64,000 nucleotides of DNA from Kibdelosporangium aridum (GTDB taxonomy: Bacteria > Actinomycetota > Actinomycetes > Mycobacteriales > Pseudonocardiaceae). This document shows, one piece after another, positions 8,490 through 18,068 of this stretch (its first letter is position 1; every line of letters begins with the position of its first letter). The DNA lies in NCBI RefSeq assembly GCF_900176515.1, contig NZ_FWXV01000006.1:372001-436000 (forward strand). Reading direction: 5' to 3'. The position numbers and the translations under genes are program-made. The notes beneath the pieces were generated by a model, which was given only the letters and a program-made list of their open reading frames with translations, did not search any database and had not been told where the DNA came from.

Positions 8490-9843
8490 CACCGACACCG
8501 CCGCGGAGCCGAAGACTTCACTGTGGACAGCTCAATACCGTGCTGTCTCAATAGGTATGACGCTGTTGGTGACGCTGGTCGCGTTCGAGAACCTCGGTGT
8601 GAACACGGCGATGCCGCGAATGGTCGCGGATCTGCGCGGTGGCGAGCTGTACTCGTGGCCGTTCACGGTGTTCCTGGTCACGAGCCTGATCGCGAACGTT
8701 CTCGCCGGACGGCTGTGTGACCGGCGCGGTCCGGCGTTCGGCCTCTACACCGGCGTGATCCTGTTCATGGCCGGCCTGCTGGTCGCCGGGCTCGCCCAGT
8801 CGATGTGGATGCTGCTGATCGGCCGTGCGCTGCAAGGCCTTGGCGGCGGCACGATCTCGATCGCGATCTACGTGATGATCGCGTACGTCTACCCGGAACG
8901 GGTCCAGCCTGCCGCGTTCGGCATCCTCAGCGCGGCTTGGGTGCTGCCTTCGTTGGTCGGTCCCGCCGCGGCCGGGCTGTTGACCGAGCACGCGAGCTGG
9001 CGTTGGGTTTTCCTCGGCCTGGTGCCTCTTGCCTTGCTGGGAGCACTGTTGTTGCTGCCCGCCGTGCGCACGCTGCCTGCCCGGGTGGAGCAGACGGGCC
9101 CGGTCCGCGGCGGGTTGGTGCCCGCGGCGATCGCCGCGGCACTGGGGATCGCCGCGTTGACGTGGGCGGCGGAACACCCTTCACTGGCAACGATTTTGCT
9201 GGGCCTCGCCGGGTTGGCGATGCTGCTGCCCTCGCTGTTCCGGTTGCTGCCGAAGGGAACTCTGGCAGCACGGCCAGGGCTGCCGGTGACGATCCTGGCG
9301 CGTGGCCTGCTTGCCGGTGCGTACACCGCGATCGAGGTCTACGTGACGCTGACACTGACCGCTGTACACGGGTATTCGCCCGTGCTGGCCGGGCTTCCGT
9401 TGACCGTCGGTGCTTTGGCGTGGTCGGCGGCGGCCGTGCTCCCGGCGCGCAATCCCGATGTCGACCGGCTCGTGTTCGTCCGCTGGGGGTTCACGTTGCT
9501 TGCCGCGGGTGCGTTGGGGATGCTGCTGGTCACGCCGACATGGGGCTGGGGCTGGATTTCCTTTGCCGCGTGGATCGTGGCGAGTGCCGGGATGGGCTTG
9601 GGTTACTCCAGCCTGAGCGTGCTGACCATGCGGTATTCGTCTTTGCAGGAGCAGGGCGCCAATGCCGCGGCGTTGCAGGTGTCCGAGCGCGTGTTCAGCG
9701 CTGTGCTGGTCGGTCTCGGCGGCGTTTTGCTTGCCCTGCTGGCGTCCCCGCAACGGCCGTCGATCGCAATGGCCATTCTGGACGTCGCGATGGCCGTGAT
9801 CGCCGTGATCGGCGTTGTGCTGGTCCGGCCGGGCCGCAGGTAG
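8482..9843 (+). CDS. MFS transporter, DHA-type efflux pump
   Basis: The protein has 453 residues and about 12-14 hydrophobic helices. Motif A is recognisable as [18 protein letters not shown], and [12 protein letters not shown] is the helix-4 arginine motif of drug:H+ antiporters. The start GTG overlaps the LLM stop. The N-terminal [18 protein letters not shown]-like segment is typical of the DHA2-related group. Substrate is unknown; self-resistance or export of a product of the upstream oxidase is possible but is inference. A large hairpin follows the stop. Confidence 0.85.
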   Translation: MTITDTAAEPKTSLWTAQYRAVSIGMTLLVTLVAFENLGVNTAMPRMVADLRGGELYSWPFTVFLVTSLIANVLAGRLCDRRGPAFGLYTGVILFMAGLLVAGLAQSMWMLLIGRALQGLGGGTISIAIYVMIAYVYPERVQPAAFGILSAAWVLPSLVGPAAAGLLTEHASWRWVFLGLVPLALLGALLLLPAVRTLPARVEQTGPVRGGLVPAAIAAALGIAALTWAAEHPSLATILLGLAGLAMLLPSLFRLLPKGTLAARPGLPVTILARGLLAGAYTAIEVYVTLTLTAVHGYSPVLAGLPLTVGALAWSAAAVLPARNPDVDRLVFVRWGFTLLAAGALGMLLVTPTWGWGWISFAAWIVASAGMGLGYSSLSVLTMRYSSLQEQGANAAALQVSERVFSAVLVGLGGVLLALLASPQRPSIAMAILDVAMAVIAVIGVVLVRPGRR

Positions 9844-9847
9844 AGAC

Positions 9848-9897
9848 TCACCCCGCGCGGGCACTTTCCGCTCCGACAAGCGGCCCGCGCGGGGTGA
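9848..9897. terminator. Long inverted repeat between convergent genes
   Basis: TCACCCCGCGCGGGC pairs perfectly with GCCCGCGCGGGGTGA (15-bp stem, 20-nt loop). It sits in the 64-bp gap between the convergent MFS and sugar dehydrogenase genes, so it can serve both directions. Neither side has a strong T-run. Confidence 0.75.
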
Positions 9898-9907
9898 CCC
9901 TTTGTGT

Positions 9908-11956
9908 CTAGTTCAGTGCCACATTCATGATCCTGGTGTTGCTGTTGTTGCCTGTGCTGTCTTTGTCCCCATTGGACGTTGTCAGCCACAAGCCGCCGGT
10001 CACCGGGTTCGGCTCGACCGTGCGCAACCGGCCGTAGGTGCCCTGGAAGTACGCGACCGGGGTGTCCGTGCCGCTGCCGTTGATCTTCATGCGGTACAGG
10101 CGTTCGCCGCGCAGGCACGACATGAACAGCGTGTCGTTGACGATCGTGAGACCGCCGGGCGAGGCGCTGGACACGCCCCAGGTGCGGACGGGCTTGTTGT
10201 ACGCGGAGTTGCCGCAGCCCGAGCCGGACGTGCCCTCACAGCTGGGCCAGCCGTAGTTGCCGCCCTTCTTGATCAGGTTGAGCTCGTCCATCACCGAGTT
10301 GCCGAGCTCGGCTTCCCAGAGCCTGCCCTGCGAGTCGAACGCCAGGCCCTCGATGTTGCGGTGGCCAAGGCTCCACACGTACTTGCCGGGGAACGGGTTG
10401 TCTGACGGCACTGACCCGTCCGGGTTGAGCCGGAGGATTTTTCCGTTGAGCGAGTTGATGTCCTGCGCCCGGCTGCCACTCTGGCCGTCACCGACACCCG
10501 CGTACAGCTTGCCGTCCGGTCCGAACCGCAACCTGCCGCCGTTGTGGTACCTGTTGCGCACGATGCCGGTCAGCAGGACCTGGGACTGCCCCAGTGCACC
10601 GTTCTCGTACTTGATGCGGACGATCCGGTTGTCGCTTGGGCTCGTGTGGTAGACGTACAACCAGTGGTCCTGCGCGAAAGTCGGCGAGATCTCCAGCCCG
10701 AGCAGACCGCCCTCACCGTCCGTCCCGGACACGTTGGACACCGTGCCGACCGTGTTCTTGGTGCCGGACTGGGTGACCCGGGTGATCTTGTGGGTGTCGC
10801 GCTCGGTGTACAGCGCCGAACCGTCCGGCAGGTTCACCAGGCCCCACGGCACGTCGGTGCTGGTCGTGACCTGCTTGACCTCGCCGATGACGTCCCCGCC
10901 CGCCTTGGTCCGCACCGAGATCTCGTTGCTGGCGGCGGAAAGGTTCCCTGCGGCGTCGAAAGCCTTGACGGTGAACGGATACGTGGTGTTCGCCTTCAGC
11001 CCGCTGATCGTCGCCGAGGTTCCCGTCGCGGAACCGACCTGCTCGCCGGACGAATAGACGTTGTACCCCTTGACGCCGATGTTGTCCGTGGATGCGTTCC
11101 ACGCCAAGGAAACGCTATTGGCCGTGCTGGCGGTGGACCGTAGGTTGCCGGGCGCGGTCGGCGGTTCGTTGTCGACGACGTCCGGTGGTGTTTTGACCGC
11201 GACTGTGTTACTGGCTTGGGAGACGTTGCCTGCGCCGTCGCGTGCGTTGACGTAGAACCCGTAGTTCGTGTTCGGTGTCAGGCCGGTGATTGTGGTTGTC
11301 AGCGTGGCGCCGTCGACTGTCTTGACGAGTTGGCCGGTGTTGTAGATGTCGTACGCCACAACACCCTTGTCGTCGGTCGACGCGTCCCACGACAGCTTCA
11401 CGCTGGTCGACGTGATGTCGCTCGCCCGCGCGTTGCCTGGCGTTGTCGGCGGTTCGGTGTCGGCGCCGACCGTGCCGTAGACCTGGAATTCCTGCAGGGA
11501 GTAGCCGTACGCGGAGCCGGTCCGGCAGCGCGTGGTGCCGAAAACCCGGACGTAGCGGGCATTGCCGCCGACTGCGAGGTCGTCGACGCCGCCGTCCCCG
11601 GTCGTGGTCTCGTAGACAGTGCTCCACTGTGTCGCGTTGGTCGACAACTCGACGCGATAGGCCTTCGCGCACGACAGATCCCACGTCAGCTTGACCTGGC
11701 TGACCGCGGCGACGGCGCCGAGATCGACGTAGATCCACGCGGGATCGATGTTCTTCTGGCTCGCCCATCTGGTCGAAGTGCTGCCGTCGACGGCGTTCGT
11801 GCCCGCGTAGGCGCTGCCGCCGGTGGACGAGACGCTGACCGGCTTGTTCTGCGAAAGAAGGACGGGAGCCGCGGTGGCAGCGGGTACGACGGCGAATGTG
11901 AGGGCGACGGCCGCCAAGCCGGCCGCGCCCGCCCGCCATCGGGACAGGGGTACCAC
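9908..11956 (-). CDS. Secreted PQQ-type sugar dehydrogenase with F5/8C and two FN3 domains
   Basis: The protein has 682 residues. A signal peptide covers about 1-30. A discoidin-like F5/8 type C carbohydrate-binding domain (about 35-165: NAVDGSTSTRWASQ...WIYVDLG) follows, then two fibronectin type III domains (about 170-258 and 265-352; both read PPT.PGN.R). The C-terminal catalytic-type domain (about 355-682) is a soluble glucose dehydrogenase/GSDH beta-propeller: VPWGLVNLPDGSALYTER, GGLLGLEISP, YHNGGRLRFGPDGKLYAGVGDG, YVWSLGHRNIEGLAFD. In soluble PQQ dehydrogenases the 'GHRN' histidine-arginine pair lies near the cofactor. It probably oxidises sugars or polysaccharide ends outside the cell. 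The ATG start has upstream AGGAGGA-like purines. A LacI/cre-like operator lies upstream. Confidence 0.88.
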   Translation of the reverse strand: MVPLSRWRAGAAGLAAVALTFAVVPAATAAPVLLSQNKPVSVSSTGGSAYAGTNAVDGSTSTRWASQKNIDPAWIYVDLGAVAAVSQVKLTWDLSCAKAYRVELSTNATQWSTVYETTTGDGGVDDLAVGGNARYVRVFGTTRCRTGSAYGYSLQEFQVYGTVGADTEPPTTPGNARASDITSTSVKLSWDASTDDKGVVAYDIYNTGQLVKTVDGATLTTTITGLTPNTNYGFYVNARDGAGNVSQASNTVAVKTPPDVVDNEPPTAPGNLRSTASTANSVSLAWNASTDNIGVKGYNVYSSGEQVGSATGTSATISGLKANTTYPFTVKAFDAAGNLSAASNEISVRTKAGGDVIGEVKQVTTSTDVPWGLVNLPDGSALYTERDTHKITRVTQSGTKNTVGTVSNVSGTDGEGGLLGLEISPTFAQDHWLYVYHTSPSDNRIVRIKYENGALGQSQVLLTGIVRNRYHNGGRLRFGPDGKLYAGVGDGQSGSRAQDINSLNGKILRLNPDGSVPSDNPFPGKYVWSLGHRNIEGLAFDSQGRLWEAELGNSVMDELNLIKKGGNYGWPSCEGTSGSGCGNSAYNKPVRTWGVSSASPGGLTIVNDTLFMSCLRGERLYRMKINGSGTDTPVAYFQGTYGRLRTVEPNPVTGGLWLTTSNGDKDSTGNNSNTRIMNVALN

Positions 11957-12020
11957 AAGGTCCTCCGAATGATCGTGAAGGGACTACTCCGGATGCCCGC
12001 GGCGGATGAGGCGCGATCAA

Positions 12021-12034
12021 TGTAAACGTTTTCG
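12021..12034. promoter_or_regulatory. LacI/cre-like operator candidate
   Basis: TGTAAACGTTTTCG matches the catabolite-type consensus TGWAANCGNTNWCA at 13 of 14 positions. It lies 64 bp upstream of the sugar dehydrogenase start and 85 bp upstream of the divergent lipoprotein gene. Confidence 0.45.
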
Positions 12035-12118
12035 GTGTGTTTCGTCCAGTAATCCCGTTGCGGAAACGGCGTGCCGGTTCGCTAGGGTCCGCACCGGTAC
12101 TCACAAGGGGGTTCTCAA

Positions 12119-12871
12119 GTGAACAAGAGTGTGCTTTGCGCTGCCGTCCTGCTGATGGGACTGACCGCGTGCACATCGGACAACAGCGGTGCGGCACCTC
12201 CGCCTGAGGTGTTCGGCCCAGCGGGTTATCGCGGCCTGACACCAGGGATGACCAAGGAAGCGGCGCTGGCCACGGGGAAGCTGGCGGCCGCGCCGACGTC
12301 CAATCTGGACGGCTGCACGGACTTCAGCTATGCCGGCGGGCCCGCGCCCGACCCGGCGAGGATGGCGGCGGAGGACGCGGCCGAGAAGAAGTCCCGTGAG
12401 CTCAACGCCAAAGCCGACGAGGCCAAGAAGACCGCGGACCAGGGCGGGCAGAGGCAACCCGCGCAGAACGCGGAGCAGGCTGCGAAGAACGCGGAAGAGG
12501 CCGCGAAGGGCGCACAGCGGGCCGCGGAAAGCGCGCAGCTCAACGCCGACGCCACCATGGCAATGGTGGAACTGATGGAAAAGCGAGAAGCGCGTGACAC
12601 GGCGTTCTCGGCAGAAGGCGGCGCGTCCTTCGGCAAGGACGGCCTCCGCCAGCTCGCCGCCCCACCGGCCGCGAAAACCGCGGAAGGTATCAGCACGGGC
12701 TCGACGGTCGACGAGCTGAAGAAGGCCTACGAGGCTCGCGGTCTCAAGCTGGGTGAGAACGAGCGCTACCAGCTGGCGATCGCCGACAAGCCCAACTGGC
12801 ACTACGAGTTCACGGTGAAGGACAACAAAGTGACGTCGGTGTCCATCATCAGCTCGGCGGAGTGTTCCTGA
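12119..12871 (+). CDS. Alanine/glutamate-rich coiled-coil lipoprotein
   Basis: The protein has 250 residues, starting at GTG 12119 with an AAGGGGG ribosome-binding site. Its lipobox is LTAC (Cys at about 18), so it should be a membrane-anchored lipoprotein. Residues about 80-145 are strongly charged heptad-like sequence rich in A, E and K (AEQAAKNAEEAAKGAQRAAE), predicting a long helix or coiled coil. The C-terminal part (YQLAIADKPNWHYEFTVKDN) looks like a small folded domain. I do not recognise the family. The gene ends 23 bp inside the convergent membrane protein gene. Confidence 0.75.
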   Translation: MNKSVLCAAVLLMGLTACTSDNSGAAPPPEVFGPAGYRGLTPGMTKEAALATGKLAAAPTSNLDGCTDFSYAGGPAPDPARMAAEDAAEKKSRELNAKADEAKKTADQGGQRQPAQNAEQAAKNAEEAAKGAQRAAESAQLNADATMAMVELMEKREARDTAFSAEGGASFGKDGLRQLAAPPAAKTAEGISTGSTVDELKKAYEARGLKLGENERYQLAIADKPNWHYEFTVKDNKVTSVSIISSAECS

Positions 12872-13304
12872 CGCGGATTCGCTGGACGGCGTGGGTACAC
12901 GCGAGTACCACGGTGAGAAACAGCAGCGCAACGAGCACGTAGCCGGCCGGTGCGGTGGACAGCCCATCCTGGTTCAACAGGATGAGTGAGAACACGAAGT
13001 CGATTGTGGAGAATCCAGCGATCCACCATCCGAGCCACGGCGACCTGCCTGGCCGGATGGTGGCGCACGCCAACAGAAACAACAGCGGCACCAAGAACAG
13101 CAGGATCAACGTCATCCATGTGGCGATGCTGCTCGAACCCGAGGGCACGGACCAGATGACCAGTTCCCGCTTCGGTTCGGTGACGGGCACGACCATCAGA
13201 ACGGCCAGAACAGCGGTGACCACGCCGTAGCACCGGGCAAAGGCGGACGCGGTGGTGCGCTCGTCGAGTTCCCGTTCGAGGTACTCAATCCGCTCTTGGA
13301 GCAT
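12849..13304 (-). CDS. Four-helix membrane protein, unknown function
   Basis: The protein has 151 residues. The N-terminus MLQERIEYLERELDERTTAS is a short amphipathic or coiled-coil helix. Four hydrophobic segments follow (VVTAVLAVLMVVPV, MTLILLFLVPLLFLLAC, WWIAGFSTIDFVFSLILL, VLVALLFLTVVLAC). It is the last gene of the minus-strand EspC/WXG/DUF3558 group, 3 bp past the DUF3558 gene, so it is probably co-transcribed with it. No family is recognised. Confidence 0.7.
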   Translation of the reverse strand: MLQERIEYLERELDERTTASAFARCYGVVTAVLAVLMVVPVTEPKRELVIWSVPSGSSSIATWMTLILLFLVPLLFLLACATIRPGRSPWLGWWIAGFSTIDFVFSLILLNQDGLSTAPAGYVLVALLFLTVVLACTHAVQRIRVRNTPPS

Positions 13305-13307
13305 CGC

Positions 13308-13904
13308 CTAACCACCTAGGTTCTGAATGACGAACTCAGCGGCCGCCACCGACTTCGCACACCAGTCCACGCCTGGGGATTGGCTGAACCCCGCGACGTA
13401 GATGCCCCGGTCTGGACCTAGCGCGACGCTGACATTGCAGTCGGATGTGTGGTTGTCGTTCGGGAACATCTGCCGCTTCACTGCGGGGAAGCCACGGATC
13501 TCGAACGGTTCGAACACCGCGGCACGGTTGAGGTCGTTGGCTTCTTGGTAGGGCCGCAACAGTGTGTTCTTGTCCGGAAGGAGATCGACATCGAACGTTG
13601 TTTCTCCTCGTGACCAATGGCACCGTTCGGTCGCATCCAGCCGTTCGAGATCACCTAGGCCGAGAGTGGCGACCTGTGGTGGTGTGAGCGACTCGCAGGT
13701 CCGACCGGTGAACCTGCTCATGTCAAGCGTCCGAGACGCAGTCGGCGGCATTGTCGGCCTTGGCACGACCGACGAGCCGGAGCTGGATGGAGGTGCGGTC
13801 GGCGTGGTCGTGCTCGGTGGGGTCGCGGATGTCGGCGAGGGGTCAGCGGAGGTCCCGCATGCTGTCGCCAGCACCATGATCCCGATCATCACCTTGCGAA
13901 TCAC
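13308..13904 (-). CDS. DUF3558-like lipoprotein
   Basis: The protein has 198 residues, with lipobox ATAC (Cys at about 16) and a long Ser/Thr/Pro linker (about 20-60). The DUF3558 region (about 65-195) has the sequence RTCESLTPPQVATLG, a paired cysteine in RCHW, and SDCNVSVALG near the end. DUF3558 lipoproteins are abundant in Pseudonocardiaceae and mycobacteria and are often beside ESX-type genes. ATG 13904 overlaps the stop of the WXG-type gene (ATGA), indicating translational coupling. Confidence 0.8.
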   Translation of the reverse strand: MIRKVMIGIMVLATACGTSADPSPTSATPPSTTTPTAPPSSSGSSVVPRPTMPPTASRTLDMSRFTGRTCESLTPPQVATLGLGDLERLDATERCHWSRGETTFDVDLLPDKNTLLRPYQEANDLNRAAVFEPFEIRGFPAVKRQMFPNDNHTSDCNVSVALGPDRGIYVAGFSQSPGVDWCAKSVAAAEFVIQNLGG

Positions 13905-14863
13905 GACGGACCTCCGTCCAGTCGTTGGCCGATCAACCCCGGTGGCCGGTTCTGCTCCTCCTGGATCTTCTTGCGTTCCTGCTCGACCTTCGCGCCGAAC
14001 ACGGCCGGATCCCTGGCATCGTGGAAGAACTTTCCATAGTCGAAATCTGCGCCGGTCACATCGATCTCACGCTGCAGGGGTTCGAGGATTGGATTCTTGA
14101 CCTCCGCGAGGTCACGCTCCTGAACTTCGATCCACCTGGTGAGCTCGGCAAGGCCGTCGTGGAACGAGCTCTCCAGGTTGCTCCTCGCCCGGGTGTAGCT
14201 GGACACGACCTCCGGTGCCTCGCTGCCTTCGATCACCACCTCGCCGGTCTTGGCCCCGATGGCCACGAACGACTCGAGTCCCCAGCGGACTACGGTCGCA
14301 GCTTTGTCGGGCTTGCCGAATCCGGTGATGCACGCGGTGGCGATCTCGCTCAGAATGCCGATTGTCGCCTTGGTGTCCCGCTCGGCTTGTTTCTTCATCT
14401 CCTTGTCGCACGCGGCGATCGTGGCGTCAGCGAGCTCGTAGTAGTTGCGCCGGGCGTTGACCGCGAGAGAGTACGCGGTACCCATGCAGTGCGCGGCGAA
14501 CAAGATCTGCCGGTTCTGCTGCTCCATGAACGTCTGGATGTAGTTCATCTGGTCCATGAAGGCTTCGGCTCCCGCGCCGGTCCACTCGCCGAGTTTGATC
14601 GCCGCGGTGTTCAGCGTGGCCTTGGAGACCGCATCTTCGCCGGTGTCACGCGCGGCCTTCTGCATCCGCTCGAACTCGTCGATGATCCTCTGTGGTTCCA
14701 GGGACATGTAGGTCTCAGCGTCCATGACGATGTTCTTGATCAGCGTGTCCACGTACAGCCCGGCCGAAATCCATACCCCCGCCTTCGAGTACATCTCGAT
14801 GATCTTGCGGCCCAACCGGTTGGCGATGTCGTAGAGCTCTGCGTCCGTCTTCCAGTCGGCCAT
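13901..14863 (-). CDS. Large WXG-type (ESX/type VII-associated) protein
   Basis: The protein has 320 residues. The N-terminal half is helical and holds a W-x-G turn, GEWTGAGAEAFMDQM, at about 92-106. This is the hallmark of WXG100-related proteins and of longer type VII substrates. The middle (ITGFGKPDKAATVVRWGLESF) may be a small hydrophobic or toxin-adjacent region. The C-terminus ends in a charged helix and RPPGLIGQRLDGG. It lies 1 bp from the EspC-like gene upstream and overlaps the DUF3558 gene downstream. By family knowledge it may be exported with its small partner. No toxin domain is recognisable and no EccC/EccD machinery is nearby. Confidence 0.68.
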   Translation of the reverse strand: MADWKTDAELYDIANRLGRKIIEMYSKAGVWISAGLYVDTLIKNIVMDAETYMSLEPQRIIDEFERMQKAARDTGEDAVSKATLNTAAIKLGEWTGAGAEAFMDQMNYIQTFMEQQNRQILFAAHCMGTAYSLAVNARRNYYELADATIAACDKEMKKQAERDTKATIGILSEIATACITGFGKPDKAATVVRWGLESFVAIGAKTGEVVIEGSEAPEVVSSYTRARSNLESSFHDGLAELTRWIEVQERDLAEVKNPILEPLQREIDVTGADFDYGKFFHDARDPAVFGAKVEQERKKIQEEQNRPPGLIGQRLDGGPS

Positions 14864-14864
14864 G

Positions 14865-15161
14865 TCATCTTTGCCCGTCGGCTCGGCGGTAAAGATTCGC
14901 GATATAGCTCAGTGACTGGGCGACCTTCTCGATTCGGTCGCACCCGGCTATCTGCCGGAACGCCACGCTGTCGGTGAATCGCGCGTATGCGCCTTCCATC
15001 GCGTAGACCGGCTGGAAACGGCCTGGTCCTTCCAGCCCTTCGTGGGCCCTCAGGATGTTCGCGGGTGCACGAAGCGCATTGGCCACGGCGGGCAGTTCGT
15101 GATTCGCGACGTCTTCCAGCTTGGGCAGGCTGACGGTGAATCTGTCCATCGGTTTGGGCAT
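14865..15161 (-). CDS. EspC-like small WXG-family protein
   Basis: The protein has 98 residues from ATG 15161 (or 104 from GTG 15179). It reads FTVSLPKLEDVANHELPAVA, then RFQPVYAMEGAYARFTDSVAF, and is a helical hairpin typical of the EspC/DUF2580 group. These are small partners of ESX substrates. I prefer ATG 15161 because GGGAAG lies 10 bp upstream. It is the first gene of a minus-strand group with the large WXG protein, the DUF3558 lipoprotein and the membrane protein. It diverges from the cysteine desulfurase gene. Confidence 0.62.
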   Translation of the reverse strand: MPKPMDRFTVSLPKLEDVANHELPAVANALRAPANILRAHEGLEGPGRFQPVYAMEGAYARFTDSVAFRQIAGCDRIEKVAQSLSYIANLYRRADGQR

Positions 15162-15309
15162 CTCGACCAAGCTTCCCACTCGGTTTCGTTGTCCCTACTC
15201 CGACGACCACGTTACGTGATCAGTTCCGTGCGTGGTGTCACAATCTGGTCCGGTCTCTACCTGCCGTCGCGTGGGGCGTGACGTACGTCGCCGAATACAC
15301 TCATTAGCG

Positions 15310-16482
15310 ATGACCTATCTAGACCACGCGGCGACCACGCCGATGCTGCCCGAGGCAGTAGCGGCGATGACGGAGGCGCTGTCCATCAGGGGCAACGCTT
15401 CGTCGCTGCACACCTCGGGCCGTCGGGCCAGGCAGATGGCCGAGGAGGCGCGTGAGTCGATCGCTGAGGCACTGGGTGCGCGACCGTCCGAGATCATTTT
15501 CACGGCGGGTGGCACTGAGAGTGACAATCTCGCGGTTAAGGGCATCTACTGGGCGAGACGTAAGGAAGGGCGCCGCCGTGTGCTGGTGTCCGCCGTTGAG
15601 CACCACGCCGTCCTCGACGCGGCCGAGTGGCTGGAGGGCCACGACGGCGCCGAGTTGACGTGGCTGCCGGTGGACCGGGTGGGCCGGGTCAACGTCGACG
15701 CCCTCAAAGAAGAGCTTGACGACGATGTGGCGCTCGTCACGGCGATGTGGGCGAACAACGAGGTCGGCACCGTCAACCCGGTTCGGGAACTCGCCGAGGC
15801 GTGCGCCGAGCGTGGCGTTCCGTTCCACACCGACGCCGTGCAGGCCGTGGGTACGTTGCCGGTCGACTTCGGTGAGTCCAAGGCGAGTGCGTTGACCATG
15901 ACCGGGCATAAGCTCGGCGGCCCGATGGGCGTCGGCGCGCTGCTGCTCGGCAGGGACGTGCCGTGTGCGCCGTTGCTGCACGGCGGTGGTCAGGAGCGGG
16001 ACGTGCGCTCCGGAACCGTTGATGTGCCTGCGATTCACGCCATGGCAACGGCCGTCCGTGAGGTCACGAAGCACCGGGAAGAGCGGGCCAAGCAGCTCGC
16101 GATGCTCCGGGACGAGCTGGTAAACGCCGTGCGTGCGGCGGTCCCCGACGCGATACTCAACGGGGATCCGGGGCTGCCGGGCCACGCGCACTTCACGTTC
16201 CCCGGCTGTGCCGGGGACAGCTTGCTGATGTTGTTGGACGCCAAGGGAATCGAGTGCTCGACCGGCTCAGCGTGTACCGCTGGGGTCGCGCAGCCGAGCC
16301 ATGTCCTGCTCGCCATGGGCATGGATCCGGCGGCAGCGCGTGGTTCGCTCCGGTTCTCATTGGGGCACACGTCGACGAAAGCCGACGTGGACGCCTTGGC
16401 ACAAGCGATTGGACCGGCAGTGGAACGGGCCCGCACCGCGGGGTTGTCCGGAATGCGTCGATCCGCAGCGAAGGAGGTGTGA
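15310..16482 (+). CDS. Cysteine desulfurase (IscS/NifS class)
   Basis: The protein has 390 residues and opens with [12 protein letters not shown]. The PLP lysine is K201 in MTGHKLGGP, preceded by the PLP-binding stretch [10 protein letters not shown] and the [10 protein letters not shown] aspartate. The catalytic cysteine is C322 in [11 protein letters not shown]. The enzyme converts cysteine to alanine and delivers persulfide sulfur. It is directly followed, 2 bp after its stop, by mnmA, which needs this sulfur for tRNA 2-thiouridine. I chose ATG 15310 over an upstream in-frame start because it begins at the conserved N-terminus. Confidence 0.95.
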   Translation: MTYLDHAATTPMLPEAVAAMTEALSIRGNASSLHTSGRRARQMAEEARESIAEALGARPSEIIFTAGGTESDNLAVKGIYWARRKEGRRRVLVSAVEHHAVLDAAEWLEGHDGAELTWLPVDRVGRVNVDALKEELDDDVALVTAMWANNEVGTVNPVRELAEACAERGVPFHTDAVQAVGTLPVDFGESKASALTMTGHKLGGPMGVGALLLGRDVPCAPLLHGGGQERDVRSGTVDVPAIHAMATAVREVTKHREERAKQLAMLRDELVNAVRAAVPDAILNGDPGLPGHAHFTFPGCAGDSLLMLLDAKGIECSTGSACTAGVAQPSHVLLAMGMDPAAARGSLRFSLGHTSTKADVDALAQAIGPAVERARTAGLSGMRRSAAKEV

Positions 16483-16484
16483 GC

Positions 16485-17561
16485 ATGCGCGTGCTCGCCG
16501 CGATGAGTGGTGGTGTCGACTCTGCCGTGGCCGCGGCACGGGCGGTGGCTGCCGGGCATGACGTTGTCGGGGTTCACCTTGCCCTGTCGGCGAAGCCGGG
16601 CACGCTGCGCACCGGGGCGCGTGGCTGCTGCACGATCGAGGACTCGCATGACGCGAGGCGTGCCGCCGACGTGCTGGGCATCCCGTTCTACGTCTGGGAT
16701 TTCGCCGAGCGGTTCACCGAGGAAGTGATCGAGGACTTCGTCGACGAGTACGCCGCGGGCCGCACACCGAACCCGTGCCTGCGCTGCAACGAGCGGATCA
16801 AGTTCGAGGCGTTGCTGGACAAGGCGCTGGCGCTCGGCTTCGACGCGGTCTGCACCGGCCACTACGCCCGGCTGACCACAGTGGACGGCAAGCCGGAGCT
16901 TCGGCGCAGCGTTGACTCCGAAAAGGACCAGTCCTATGTGCTCGCTTCGCTGACCGCCGACCAGTTGCGGCATGCGATGTTCCCGCTCGGTGACTCGACC
17001 AAGCCGCAGGTTCGGGCCGAGGCGGCCGAGCGTGGCCTGTCGGTCGCGGAGAAGCCGGACAGCCACGACATCTGCTTCATCCCGGACGGCGACACCCGCA
17101 AGTTCCTTACCGACAAGCTCGGCGAGCGCCCCGGCATGCTGGTTGACGACGAAACCGGTGCGGTGCTTGGCATGCACACCGGCGTGCACGGGTTCACCGT
17201 TGGCCAGCGCAAGGGCCTGGGCATCGACGCGCCCGCGCCGGACGGCCGCCCGCGGTACGTGCTGTCGCTGGAGCCGGTGTCCGGAAACGTCCGCGTGGGC
17301 ACGGCACAACGGCTGGAAGTCCAGGAAATCGCAGGTGAGCGGCCGATTTGGCCGTCCGGTGAGCCGATTGACGGGCTGACCGAGTGCGTCGTGCAGGTGC
17401 GTGCGCACGGAGGCACGGCGCCTGCTGTGGCCGAACTGGAGGACGGTGAACTGGTGATCCGGCTTGCTGAGCCACTGCGCGGTGTCGCGCCTGGTCAAGC
17501 GGCTGTGATGTACTGCGGCGACCTCGTGCTCGGCAGCGCGACGATCACACGGACTCGATGA
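16485..17561 (+). CDS. mnmA: tRNA-specific 2-thiouridylase MnmA
   Basis: The protein has 358 residues. The PP-loop is [12 protein letters not shown] (8-13). The two catalytic cysteines are C98 in NPCLRCN and C197 in [19 protein letters not shown] is the central-domain hallmark. MnmA thiolates U34 of Lys, Glu and Gln tRNAs with ATP and sulfur relayed from cysteine desulfurase. A strong AAGGAGGTG ribosome-binding site precedes ATG 16485 and lies inside the end of the desulfurase gene. The 3' end overlaps the convergent winged-helix gene by 17 bp. Confidence 0.96.
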   Translation: MRVLAAMSGGVDSAVAAARAVAAGHDVVGVHLALSAKPGTLRTGARGCCTIEDSHDARRAADVLGIPFYVWDFAERFTEEVIEDFVDEYAAGRTPNPCLRCNERIKFEALLDKALALGFDAVCTGHYARLTTVDGKPELRRSVDSEKDQSYVLASLTADQLRHAMFPLGDSTKPQVRAEAAERGLSVAEKPDSHDICFIPDGDTRKFLTDKLGERPGMLVDDETGAVLGMHTGVHGFTVGQRKGLGIDAPAPDGRPRYVLSLEPVSGNVRVGTAQRLEVQEIAGERPIWPSGEPIDGLTECVVQVRAHGGTAPAVAELEDGELVIRLAEPLRGVAPGQAAVMYCGDLVLGSATITRTR

Positions 17562-18009
17562 CGAACCCCGCGTTGCGGTCGACCAGGTAGCCGACGCCGC
17601 GGACAGTGGTGATCGGGTCGATGCCCGGCCCGATCTTGCCGCGCAACCTGCGGACGTGCACGTCGACCGTGCGGCTGCCCAGGTGCTCGGCCACGCCCCA
17701 GACCTCGGCGAGCAGTGTGGAACGGCGGTGCACCCGGCCGGGGTTGCGGCACAGGAACAGCAGCAGGTCGAACTCCAGCCGCGTCAGCTCGATCGGCGTG
17801 TCCTTGACCAGGACGCGGCGGGAGTCCGGCTGGATGCGCAGTCTGGCCGGTGGCAGGGCACGCTGCTGTGGAACCTGCGCACCGTCGACGACCATCCGGT
17901 CGATCGGCAGGTCGACGGCGGTACGCAGGGTGTCGACCAGCCTGGCGGCCAGGTTCGGCGCCTGTTCGTTGTCGACGGTGAGCTGGACGATCACAGTCAG
18001 CTGTGCCAT
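17545..18009 (-). CDS. Orphan OmpR/PhoB-type winged-helix regulator
   Basis: The protein has 154 residues from ATG 18009; a TTG start 12 codons upstream is possible. The C-terminal half is a full Trans_reg_C domain: [33 protein letters not shown], then [16 protein letters not shown] and [10 protein letters not shown]. The N-terminal 60 residues ([18 protein letters not shown]) are not a receiver domain: there is no DD pair, phospho-aspartate or TS/K pattern. It therefore binds DNA without a classical phosphorylation switch. No kinase gene is adjacent. Similar stand-alone proteins occur in Pseudonocardiaceae. Confidence 0.82.
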   Translation of the reverse strand: MAQLTVIVQLTVDNEQAPNLAARLVDTLRTAVDLPIDRMVVDGAQVPQQRALPPARLRIQPDSRRVLVKDTPIELTRLEFDLLLFLCRNPGRVHRRSTLLAEVWGVAEHLGSRTVDVHVRRLRGKIGPGIDPITTVRGVGYLVDRNAGFVIESV

Positions 18010-18068
18010 GCGTTCATCCGACCGGCAGGCGCGTGCGGGTGTCAACGCCTCCCACCTGCTGATACCTC

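Noticed and set aside
16035-17498. 487-codon minus-strand frame opposite mnmA
   Set aside because: mnmA has complete motifs on the other strand; this frame shows none.
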